This document shows, in pieces, positions 1 to 12,270 of a stretch of DNA of 64,000 nt; position 1 is the stretch's first letter; the number at the start of each line of letters is the position of its first letter. Below the pieces are notes generated by a model, which was not told the origin of the DNA, did not search any database, and saw only the letters and a program-made list of their open reading frames with translations. The position numbers were made by a program, and so were the translations under genes. The DNA is from Coenobita brevimanus (taxonomy: Eukaryota > Arthropoda > Malacostraca > Decapoda > Coenobitidae), in the NCBI GenBank assembly GCA_032717465.1, contig CM064713.1, forward strand, positions 10,809,547 to 10,873,546, written 5' to 3'.

Positions 1-329
1 CTTTCTACATATGTAAGCACGTGTAATATGTTTCTCCAGTATATAAAATGGAAGACGCTTGTGTACTGGCTGGGATAGATTAAAACTGCTCTGTCACTTG
101 CCGAGTTGCGTGGGGCTAAGCAAAAATCATGATGTTTTTGAAATGTGTATCATCATAAGGGTTGGGGATAAAATATATCCTCCCATAACGGATTTACCTG
201 GTTTGTCGTTGAATTCAGGTTAGCTTTTATCACGCCGTTGTGTAATAGTGCCTGGCTTCTATCTAGAGGTCTCGGTTTCAATTCCCGTCTGGAGCATTAA
301 AAACTTTCCATATATATATATATATAATT
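1..329. other. Unassigned sequence, 5' edge of window
   Basis: No gene, RNA or repeat family is recognised here apart from a short (TA)n run near 309-327 that leads into the SINE starting at 330. A short open frame overlaps the edge of the stretch but has no recognisable domain. Confidence 0.5.
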
Positions 330-700
330 ATCAGCCATTTGAGGTCCACTGCAGTACCGGCCTATCCCTACCGAAGCAGGGACGATACAGCCAATGTATC
401 CCTATCCAGTGGCTTAAGCTGTCTGGTAGAGACTGTATGTAGGGTGAGAAGTGCTTGTGAGTGTGACTGTAGTGGCTTTGGATGTGTGTGTTGTCTGTAA
501 ACCAAGTACGGCCAGCCTTAAGCCGATTGGGTGCAAGCATACTAGTATGCGACACTGGTTCAACCACATCACCCCTGGTGTCCGCCAAAGTAGTAAGTGG
601 CTTGGTGAATGCTTCCCAAAGTTTTTACAACTCTGGGGAGAAGCGAACCCACGCTCACCAGTGTGCAAAACGCACACTCTACCACTGTACCACAGTGGCT

Positions 701-702
<2 letters not shown>
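330..702 (-). repeat. tRNA-derived SINE, full-length-looking copy (S1)
   Basis: On the minus strand the element begins at about 702 with a tRNA-like head. It has an A-box-like TGGTACAGTGGTAGAG and, about 40 nt later, a B-box-like GGGTTCGCTTC, the two internal RNA polymerase III promoter elements. A long tRNA-unrelated body follows and ends near 330 in GGCTGATAATTATATATA. The same body recurs at 31987-32310 (minus) and 52225-52620 (plus), so it is a dispersed family. Both ends abut (TA)n. The head has lost the cloverleaf, so it is not a tRNA gene. Confidence 0.8.
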
Positions 703-881
<179 letters not shown>

Positions 882-1084
882 GCGATGGCCTTTTGGACGA
901 CACCGAGTACAGGTATTTCGAAGTCATAAGTGATGGGTTAAGAGTTTTGTGGTAAACTCTACGGTGTGTCTGTGTGCAGTGATTAACATATCCAGTTTGA
1001 TACGCGGGCTGGTCTGGCTGGTACATTTTGTTCTCCAGTTTTCCTTGTCCATAATTCAAAATCCCTGATATTCTTGCCATTTCA

Positions 1085-1475
1085 TTATCCATGCTCACTC
1101 TTATTATTCCCTTGTTCATGTTCACTCTTGTTACTCCCTTGTCCATGTTTACTTCTGTTATTCCCTTGTTCATGTTTACTCCTGTTATTTCCTTGTCCAA
1201 GTCTATTCATGTTATTCCCTTGTTTACTTTTGTTATTCCCTTGTTCATGTTCACTCTTGTTATTCCCTTGCCCATGTTCACTCCTCTTTTCTTGTCCATG
1301 TTCTCCCCCTTTCTGAGTTACCTTGTCCATGTTCACTAATGTTATTCCCTTGTTCATGTTCACTCCTGTTATTGTCTTACTGATGTTCACTTCTGTTATT
1401 GTCTTACTGATGTTCACTCTTGTTAGTGCTTGTCCATGTTCACTCGTGCTATTGCCTTGCCCATGCTCACCTAGC
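1085..1475. repeat. 27-bp minisatellite
   Basis: About 14 degenerate copies of a 27-bp unit of the form GTTATTCCCTTGTTCATG plus TTCACTCTT. Because the period is a multiple of three, several frames stay open on both strands. The longest is a 193-codon minus-strand frame with a nine-residue repeat rich in Asn, Lys, Glu, His and Gly. No start context, domain or splice structure supports a real protein. Confidence 0.85.
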
Positions 1476-2136
1476 AGTGCACCTGGGGACTTCGATATAC
1501 CATTAACTATTGTGGGGCATATTCTAAGGGAAAAATTGAGATTTAACAAGAAATGCCTTAATAACCCTGGTGCAGTAAACAGGAATATGCCAGAACCATC
1601 TTTCCAATTCACCAGTATATCGGTTGATAGTTTTCTCACCAGGTTTAATGCTTTACTTGTTTCCAATCACCGTACTGCGTGACCCTCTCCAGGTATAAGA
1701 AATGTGGCCAGCGCAGTAACTCACGGATCTCAGGATGCAGAGAAAGAAATATGGAATTCTAGTCTGTGGGTATCCTTAGGAAACAGGTAATTATTTTATG
1801 ATATTTAGAAAGGTGTAAAGAGAAATATACAATCATATGAACGTTATGTGCTGTGAAGAGATAGGAAGAATGGCTTCACAACAGTCAGACCTCCCCACCC
1901 CCCCCACACACACACCGAGTATGTATTTGCATCTTGGAGTGACAAGTCTAAGCCCATGACCTGAGTACATCAAGTCGGCAACTATTGCCAGGCCTTCAGT
2001 GTGCTCGTTTGAATTTGAAAAGCTTGGCGCGAGACTTTGGTCGTGCGTACTTCAATTGGCTCAGGTCGGCCTCTTACTCTTGGCTTAAATGACGTGAAAT
2101 ATGAATCGATTTATACATTCAAAAGGCGAAGATTGT

Positions 2137-2181
<45 letters not shown>

Positions 2182-2548
2182 AGGGGGAGGCAGTTCCAAA
2201 GGGGCACCTACCCTAAGATGTTGTGAAATATGGTGATCTAGTCTCAAGCTCATACACCTCGGGGAGGTATCAATATGGGAATGACAACGTTTAACAGTTA
2301 TCTCTCTCTCTCTCTCTCTCTTCCCGATACGGTTAAAAACATGTATCCAGTTCACGATTTGGAATCCTTTCGCTCATACCGCATATTCTTTCTCCATCTC
2401 CACATCCAATATTTTATAAAGAAAAAGAAATAACAGAAATGAAACAAAGCATTTGAGGGCCGAATGCTAATCACCCGCCAAAATATGTCTTTGGATAAGG
2501 TATACACAAGCCAATAAATTCGCGCCCATGTATGGTAGCTAGATGTTA
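1476..2548. other. Unassigned sequence with microsatellites
   Basis: It contains a (GT)n run at about 2139-2180 and a (TC)n run at about 2300-2321. The text at 2355-2430 resembles 5727-5795 (TGGAATCCTTTC..CTCAT..CCGCAT), which suggests an unnamed dispersed repeat. No gene is seen. Confidence 0.6.
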
Positions 2549-4428
2549 GTGTCAACTGAGCTGGTAACACTGTGTGGGGGAGGAGTCAGCGTAGGTGGAA
2601 CACAGCAGGGCAACATGAAGTGTTAAGTAGATGGCCACTAATATACTTGTCAAATTGTTCTTGCAGATAGATCTGGCAGGATGTTTTGCATAACTGATAA
2701 CGATGAGGCATGTAAAAAACACCCATGAATGTTAATGAACGTAATATCACGTGGTGTTGCCAAGAACTGCTGTTGTCGTAGGGCAGCTGTTATTCATCAC
2801 GTAATAATTATGGAAGAGGGCACTTTATTAGCAGGTGGCAATTATGAAACTCCATCCATGAAGGATTCTGCTCAGCATTGTTAAATACAAACACAGAAAC
2901 CCTGGCAAAGGGGGCCATGCAATAATTATGGACTAATTGTCATGTCTTATGACCTCTACACATTCACCGTCCCCATCCAGTACCCCTCTCAGTATCCCCC
3001 GTCCCCCTCATATTCCGTGTCAGGTATTCGGTTTGGTTTGGTAAGATTCGTCGGTAAGAAATGACGTTACCGACATGGGACATTGATCCTAAATATAGTT
3101 ACCACTTATGTTAATGAAAGGGAATTGAGTCATGCGTATTGTTAGTGCCAGCGTTGAACATTTAATGCGTCGGTTTGTTTGGAGCAGTAACTGGTTCGGA
3201 TAATGGAGCATGTGCCACTGATTCATCCAAGATTTTGTAAAATGGCACCTATGACATCAGGTCAGATGCATGAATTCAGCCACCAGCAAACAATAGCCAA
3301 TGTCTCATAGTGTCACGTAACATACTTATATTGTGTTTGTCTAACAATACTGAGCAGAATCCTTCATGGATGGAGTTTCATAATTGCCACCTGCTAATAA
3401 AGTGCCGTCTTCCATAATTATTACGTGATGATTAACAGATGCCCTACGACAACAGCGGTTCTTTTTTTTTTTTTTTTTTTTTTTACATGTCCGACTCTGG
3501 GCAAAGGCTCAGGGCCTATTTCTTGCGGGCCGTGGCCTATCCCAAGGCCCAGTAGTCCTACACCTCCACATGTCATCACTTCGGCGCTAACACCCACCGT
3601 CCATATTGAATACATGCTAGGGCAACACCACGTGATGTTACGTCCATTAACATTCATGGGTGTTTTTTACATCCCTCATCGTTGTCAGTTATGCAATACA
3701 TCCTGCCAGATCTGACCTGATGTCGTAGGTGCCATTTTACAAAATCTTGGATGAATCAGTGGCACATGCTCCATTATCTGAACCAGTTACTGCTCCAAAC
3801 AAGCCGACGCATTAAATGTTCAATGCTGGCACTAACAATACGCATGACTCAATTCCCTTTCATTAACATAAGTGGTAACTATATTTAGGATCAATGTCCC
3901 ATGTCGGTAACGTCATTTCTTACCGACGAATCTTACCAAACCAAACCGAATACCTGACACGGAATATGATGGGGACGGGGGATACTGAGAGGGGTACTGG
4001 ATGGGGACGGTGAATGTGTAGAGGTCATAAGACATGACAATTAGTCCATAATTATTGCATGGTCCCCTTTGCCAGAGTTTCTGTGTTTGTATTTAACAAT
4101 GCTGAGCAGAATCCTTCATGGATGGAGTTTCATAATTGCCACCTGCTAATAAAGTGCCCTCTTCCATAATTATTATGTGATGAATAACAGATGCCCTACG
4201 ACAACAGCGGTTCTTGGCAACACCACATGCTATTACGTTCATTAACATTCATGGGTGTTTTTTACATGCCTCATCGTTATCAGTTATGCAAAACATCCTG
4301 CCAGATCTATCTGCAAGAACAATTTGACAAGTATATTAGTGGCCATCTACTTAACACTTCATGTTGCCCTGCTGTGTTCCACCTACGCAGACTCCTCCCC
4401 CACACAGTGTTACCAGCCCAGTTGACAC
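2549..4428. mobile_element. Foldback-type element with 719-bp inverted arms
   Basis: The left arm (2549-3267) and right arm (3710-4428) are near-perfect reverse complements of equal length, starting GTGTCAACTGAGCTGGTAAC on the left and ending CCCAGTTGACAC on the right. The 442-bp spacer (3268-3709) holds a further direct copy of an outer part of the right arm (3340-3462 and 3622-3709 match 4085-4306), interrupted by a poly-A-tailed insert. No transposase frame is visible. The layout fits a foldback or long-TIR MITE-like DNA element. A clear target duplication was not found, so the superfamily is open. Confidence 0.8.
3463..3621 (-). mobile_element. Poly-A-tailed retroposon fragment inside the foldback spacer
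   Basis: About 160 bp interrupts a segment that is continuous in the other copies at 4085-4306. It begins on the plus strand with about 21 T, so it reads on the minus strand with a poly-A tail. Its family is not recognised. It could be a SINE or the 3' end of a LINE. Confidence 0.6.
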
Positions 4429-5172
4429 AAATATTTAGGTACGTGTGTTATGACTCAAATGTCATAAAAAGACTTTGTAGTTACTTGTAGAGAAGTTATA
4501 TATATTAGACTTCTGGACGAGCGGTTGTTATACTTGAGTAGCTTTGTAAGTAGATAATCTTCTTTCCCATTTGTCGTGCAATGACAGGAGAGGTAAAGAA
4601 TAGTATGGGACTATTTTTATTTGTCTTGGAAATATTAACAAGTCTCTCACTCACGAGTGAGTATGAGTAGAGTCCCTGTCTCCCTGTCTCGCTCTCTCTC
4701 TCTCTCCCAAGTTGCTAAGCCCTTCTCCCTGCGACCTGTCTGTTCTATGGCTAGCTTCCTTCTGAGCTCTCTTTCCTAAATTCTGGTGTAGCAGGGGTTG
4801 TGTCACGTGTGTCCACTGTGGATGGAAAGTTCTAGAAGCCTGTGTGTGAGTATGTGTGTATGTGTGTGTATGGTCACTAGGCACTGTCGTGTGCCTATAA
4901 AGCATTCCTTGAGTTAAGAGTGTGTAAGCATGTTTAGCATTGCTCGATTCTTGCAGACACAGTACCTTCTCATCATCTGACATCCTGCTTTTATCTGTCT
5001 CTCTATCTATCTGTTTATCTATCTATCTGTTATGATTTGCAATTATAATATGCAGTCCTAACACGTGGGCGCAAATTTACCAGCTTGAGTGTACAAATTA
5101 CCTACAAAATAAATTTGAAGAAAATTCACAAAACTCTACGAGATTCACAAAAAGCCAGTCCATATTAAATAA

Positions 5173-5228
<56 letters not shown>

Positions 5229-5353
5229 TGGTTGGCATTCGGCCGTCATTGATCAAATCCACACCAAAAGTAATAGGCTTCCTCAAATCCACAGAGTAGC
5301 TATTTCCCGAAAGTTTGGTGAAAAATCGTCCACAACTTTCCGAGGTATGTTGG

Positions 5354-5394
<41 letters not shown>

Positions 5395-5456
5395 GCTGGC
5401 AAAAACATTATCGCCCCGCCTTGCTAAAGGCCGGCAATAAAAAGAAAGGAAAAAAA
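4429..5456. other. Unassigned sequence with microsatellites
   Basis: Contains short (TC)n and (TGTGTA)n runs near 4690 and 4850, (ATCT)n near 5000-5030, (TA)n at about 5177-5226 and (CA)n at about 5357-5391. Nothing resembling a gene is seen. The frames over these tracts come from the repeats. Confidence 0.6.
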
Positions 5457-5674
5457 AAAGTTTACAAAAGAGTCAATGAGGTATACTGACAATGTGTTTA
5501 TAATGTTAGTTGCTTTGATGGTGAGTGTGTGAGGGGTGGGGAGTGTGTTTACAGTTTATATGATTGTGAGTGTTGTGTATGTCTGAATATGGATTGTGTG
5601 AATATGGAGGAATGTGTAAGAGAGTTTTGATGTGTAAGAGTGTGTTTGTATGTGAGAACGTTTGATTGATTGAT

Positions 5675-5705
<31 letters not shown>

Positions 5706-6000
5706 ATATGTGCACCAGTAAACGTCTTGGAATCCTTTCACTCATGCCGCATACTCTTTATCCATCTTCCACATCAGAGATTTTTAAAGAAAAATAAATT
5801 ACATGAAAAAAAAAAAGGTGTACAAAAGAGTCAGTGAGGTATATTGACAATGTGCATAAAACTAAAGTTGCCTTGATGGTGAGTGTGTGTGTGGGGGGGG
5901 GGGCGGTCTTTAGAGTTCATGTGACTAAGTATTTGTTTGTGTGAATATGGAGTGTGTGAATGTGGAGGAAGTGTAAGAGGGTTTGTGTGTGTGTGTGTGT
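5457..6000. repeat. Diverged tandem duplication, about 355-bp offset
   Basis: The segment from 5457 (ACAAAAGAGTCAATGAGGTA) and the segment from about 5812 (ACAAAAGAGTCAGTGAGGTA) run in parallel: GACAATGTG, TTGATGGTGAGTGTGTG, then GAATATGGA..GTGTGAATNTGGAGGAA..GTGTAAGAG. Each carries a (TG)n-rich part. This is a two-copy duplication with unequal microsatellite content and no gene. Confidence 0.75.
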
Positions 6001-6883
6001 AAGGTGTGTGTGGGAGTGCCTGTGACTACAGAGAGTACGTAAGTGGAAATTTGGATGGGGAAAGTTGCAGACTTGTAATAATCGTGAAAGGTTACATTGT
6101 ACACCCAGTAAAACTTTCGGTGCCACACTAGAATGGTACCCCAAATCAGGAGGTATGTTGCGAATAATTTTGCGTAATGCGCGCTATTTCAACATGGGCT
6201 AATTGTCTGTAATCACGGAAGTACAATTACTGATGACCTTCCAGCGAAAATCGTCCCCCCTTGCAATTAACCCAAGGCCATCGTATAACTGTGGCCCCAT
6301 AACGGTGAGGAATTGGACTGATTTTGATACAACTTTTATTAAATAAAATTATCCCATTAATAACATCGTGAAATTTGGTAGACATTTCCCTGGACACACT
6401 TTACATTCCCATTTCTAACATACTACATCAGAACTGGTGGTAAAGTGTGTCTGATAAATAATATATTGGTGCGGAACGTTCACCAACTGGACGACGGTAT
6501 AAACTTCCAGTGTCCTGAATTAGTGTACGTGGATCATTTCATATTAAGCCAACACCAGACCTGGCCAAATTATAGGAAGGAGAGTGACTGCTACAATTAT
6601 CCTTCCCCATGCTGGCAGATTAAAAATAAGGAAGAGTTTCATTTAGGAAGTGAAGCATTAGAAATGAAAGTGTTGTAATGGTTCTTTTGTTTGTAATGTA
6701 CGAGTATGTGTCACTGGTAGAGCTGACAGGGTACGAATACATACAAGCCAGTGAAAATACCATCCTAGCAGCATTAACTTATAATGTCCGTCACGGCGCT
6801 GGGTCAAACCCTATAGTAACCTCTCCCGAAAGGCAAATTAGCGGTGACAATAGAGGCGTATAATGGTACGGGAGGATAAAAAT

Positions 6884-6914
<31 letters not shown>
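6001..6914. other. Unassigned sequence
   Basis: Apart from a (GA)n run at about 6887-6915 nothing is identified. Two short open frames in 6445-6863 have no recognisable domain and no splice context I would trust. Confidence 0.5.
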
Positions 6915-6916
<2 letters not shown>

Positions 6917-7004
6917 TCAGAATCAGAATTTTATTTCCGTTATTACAATGGTTATTCATTACATAAAAGGCATATAATAATTTAAAATCTACACCCACAC
7001 CCCA

Positions 7005-7051
<47 letters not shown>

Positions 7052-9209
7052 GTAGGGTACACACAGATGTATATACGAACATGTTGTCATAACAAGGTTT
7101 CATTAACACTGTTAGTAGAAATGTTACTGTTTAAACGGTATTTAAAAGAAAAATTGTCAGCTGTTTCCTATAGGAATATATTGCATGAGTACTGGAAACA
7201 TTAGATGGAAGACGGTTCCAGAAATTAGGTCCAGTCACTTTAAGGGACTTTGCTCCGATCCTAGTGTTTGTTTTGGGGACGTACATATGTCGTTGTTGCC
7301 CTGTATTGACAATATAGATTTGTCTTACTTTAGGGAGTGAGAATTGCCAGTTCGGACCTGCTTTGTTTAATATTGTACACTGCTCTTCGTAATGCATACT
7401 TTCATCTCTGAAGAAGTCTTAGTCATCCTACTTCTTTTATTCAAGGGGTGACATGATTATATTTAGCGATACCACCTACTGCTACTTTAGCGGCGAAGTT
7501 CTGAAGTTTTTGTACCCGTTATAATTGTGTTAAGTTTATCGACTCCACATCATTAAGCCATAACTGAAAATACTAGTGACTACTACAGTTATTCTTGTAG
7601 CCTTATTAAAATCATCCTTTTTGCGATTAAAGTATATTAGAATCATAATTACTTTTTTTACTCATTTCGTCAATATGTGTGTTGAATGTCACAGTATTAA
7701 CAAAGTACACACGTAAATTTTTAAAGGAACTGCTGGGAAAGAGTTGGGTGCCATCTATTTGCATGTGAGTGTCTCGTGGGATCCGTGACAACAGTCATCT
7801 CGTACCTATAAACTTACACTGGGTTTTACTGATGTTCAGCAATAAACCAATAGTGTGAAAGTATTCTTCAGCACGAGCTAAGATTGGTTTGCATCTTATA
7901 CCATCAATGCTGCCAGTGTGGAGGAACTGAGTGTCGTTGGCGAGTCAGTTATTGCTTGTGAGAGGTTATTAACATCAATAATAAATGGAACAGGGCCGAA
8001 CACAGATCCCTGAGGTACCCCATACTAGATATCAAGTTTGAGACAAACCTGCTAATTCGGACAGACTGAGTTATCCTAATTAAGTAGTTTTACAGCCGGA
8101 AGGAATCTACATTTACCTTTAGATATTTGTTAATTAACACAGTTTGACAGACATTATCAAATGCCTTGGAAAGATCGCAGAGCGCAATCAAAAATACATT
8201 TCTGTTATCTAGGTTTTCATATAGGTTACAAGACAGTGTTAAGAAAGCAGTTTCAATCGAATGATTACGTCTAAGCCATGTTGAGAATTACTGAGGAGAT
8301 GATTCTTTTTCAGGTAATCCATAAGTAACGATGCTACAATCTTTCCAAGTATTTTGGAAAGTATAAGCAACAAAGATATTGGAATGAAGTTGGAAGCTTC
8401 ATCCAAATTATTTGATTAAAAACCTGGACCACTATGGAGTGTTTCCACGCTGTAAGGAAAACTCCTGTTTCGACTAAGGTATTCATTGTGCAACGGAGAT
8501 ATGGGATGATCACAGGGAGGGAATCTCTCAAGAAGTGTACTTGAATACCGTCTAAGCCACTGGCGTTAGTATTTTTAGATGCTTTATCGCCAGAATAATA
8601 GTATAAATATTTACGGGTTCAGTTCGAAACATACAGTTCTGATTTGCTGTGTGATTCATTATTACTGAGTTATCGTTTCTTATATGTTGCCGAGACTTCT
8701 CAAAAATGTTTTTTCCAACATTTACAAAGTAACTTTCAAACTCGTTTACCTTGTGTACATTTTCAGCATTGTCGTTAGTGTGAAATTTACTGTTATTGTT
8801 TTAGCAATAGGAACCAACTCTCTTAAGTTTCTTCAGGTTCCTTCAGTATTACCTTTGGTTTCCTTTAATATTTTACTGTAATACTCTGATTTAACTCTGG
8901 GAACCTGCCCCATAACCTGCTTTTTTCAATGTCATGTAAATCTACATTGTTTCTATAATTTTTAAGATTATTTCGTCCATTATCTCTTTCTTGCATCAGA
9001 GCTCTTGCGTCACCTGTTACCCAGGAGTAGAAGGGTCTTTTAACTATTTTTGTCACCATTGGTGCACTCATGTCTAAACATTTTTGTAAAATATTGTTGG
9101 ATATTGTAACTTGCTTGTTAGCAAGGCCGTGCAAAAGGGCGACAGGGGGGGTTAACCTCGATTTGGAAAGAATGAAAAAAATCGAATGAAAATAATACAA
9201 AAAATGCAA
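6915..9209 (-). pseudogene. Decayed CR1/jockey-group LINE
   Basis: Read on the minus strand, pieces of a LINE polyprotein appear in order. Near 9080-8935 there is an endonuclease-RT linker with RPFYSWVTGDARALMQERD. Near 8580-8420 there is the start of the RT with SGLDGIQVHFLRDSLPVIIP and later GVFLTAWKHSIVV. Near 8030 there is motif B with GVPQGSVFGP, and near 7850 ISKTQCKFIG. At 7397-7131 a C-terminal tail reads TGPNFWNRLPSNV. The polyadenylation signal AATAAA and an ATTCTGATTCTG tail near 6935-6917 mark the 3' end. Many stops and frameshifts make it dead, and the endonuclease is largely missing, so it is probably 5' truncated. The split between CR1 and jockey is not certain. Confidence 0.75.
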
Positions 9210-9959
9210 CTCATTAAATTAATTAAATCTTGTTAAGAATGTCACAAGATAGAAAAATAACAGAAAAAGAGTTGAAAGGTCCTACAAAATATAAGAAAGA
9301 ACGAATTAAGAAGTTTCATGGAGAACCAAGAATGTTTTGTTACCAAAATAAATGGAAAGTCATGGAAGACTACTGAAAAAAATGGAAGTTTGTGGAGTGT
9401 AGTGGAAATTTTTAGAATGTTCCATAAGGGTATTTAAACGGTACTTCTTTGCTGTTCGAGTTAGTTTACGGTCAGAAATCAGCGAGTGAAAAAGTGTCTT
9501 CTGTTTTTCTTTTGTTTGTTAGTGAAAGATGTCAAGTAAACGACCGAATTCTTTGTTTGCTTCCAACTTTCTGTAGAGTTCAGTATGTAAAATACCGAGA
9601 GTTTGTACCCTTTTAGTACTTTAGCCAGTTACTTTAGTACTTACTTCAGTTACTTCAGTACTTTAGTTTACCGTATTGCATTACTTAGTTTAGTTCGTAA
9701 TTAAGGCGTTCCAGTCGGATTTAGTCTGTGAAGGTTTTCATCCAAAAGTTCAAATTCAGTTCCTCACCTCGATTTCAGAGTTGGACCTGACTTCCTCCCT
9801 CTGTAGCAAACTCCAGTCTCTTAATTTCCGCTTCTTCTCTCTTTTAAACCTCACCTTCAGCACTGCACCAACTGGAACATGGTCACATCGCTGCCCACAG
9901 TCAGCATCAGGGTAAGTTCTGCATTGTGCCACTGCATTTCTGAATCTTTTATTGATTGT
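9210..9959. other. Unassigned sequence
   Basis: AT-rich DNA with a short run of imperfect repeats of TACTTTAG and CAGTTACTT type at 9615-9690. No gene or mobile element was recognised. Confidence 0.5.
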
Positions 9960-10395
9960 TATGAATACGAATGTATAATCCCAGCTATGACGTACGGTTG
10001 TGTGACCCGCAAACTGACAAAATCAATGGAAAACAGACTAGTATCTTCTGAAAGGGCAATGGAAAGGTCAGTGTTGGGAATATCTGTGAGATACAAGAAG
10101 AGAGCAACTTCAGTGAAAGAGCAGACTAAAGTCAAATACATTGTGGAAGTTATAAAAGAACAGAAATGAAGGTGGGCAGGTCATATAGCAAGAATAAAGG
10201 ATAACTAATGGAACAAGAGGCTGACTGACTGGTTTCCAAGAGATTTCAATCATAGCACAAAAAGGTGAGACAGGAGGTGAGGATATTAGATAAAGAAGTT
10301 TGCTGGTACAATCTGGCAGACATTGACTCAGTCAAGGAATTCATGAAGAAGGTTGGATGGGGCCTTTGTTGAGCAGGGTACTTGTAATACCTGCT
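9960..10395 (+). pseudogene. 3' fragment of RTE LINE family T
   Basis: The frame carries the C-terminal end typical of RTE elements: AMTYGCVTRKLTKSMENRL, then AMERSVLGIS and, after a stop at about 10168, WAGHIARIKDN. The same reading is found at 51520-51760 (AMTYGCEPWKLTISMENKL). The fragment ends in GGGGCCTTTGTTGAGCAGGG..ACTTGTAAT and then (TA)n at 10396. It is 5' truncated, with the endonuclease and catalytic RT absent. Confidence 0.8.
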
Positions 10396-12244
<1,849 letters not shown>

Positions 12245-12246
12245 TG

Positions 12247-12270
12247 ATATATATATATATATATATATAC
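12247..12270. repeat. (TA)n microsatellite
   Basis: A short (TA)n run directly between the right end of the hAT-like element and the 5' end of LINE copy A. Confidence 0.9.

Noticed and set aside
6445..6863. Two adjacent plus-strand frames (77 and 61 codons) as a small gene
   Set aside because: No domain, no shared frame and no start context; length is within chance for AT-balanced DNA.
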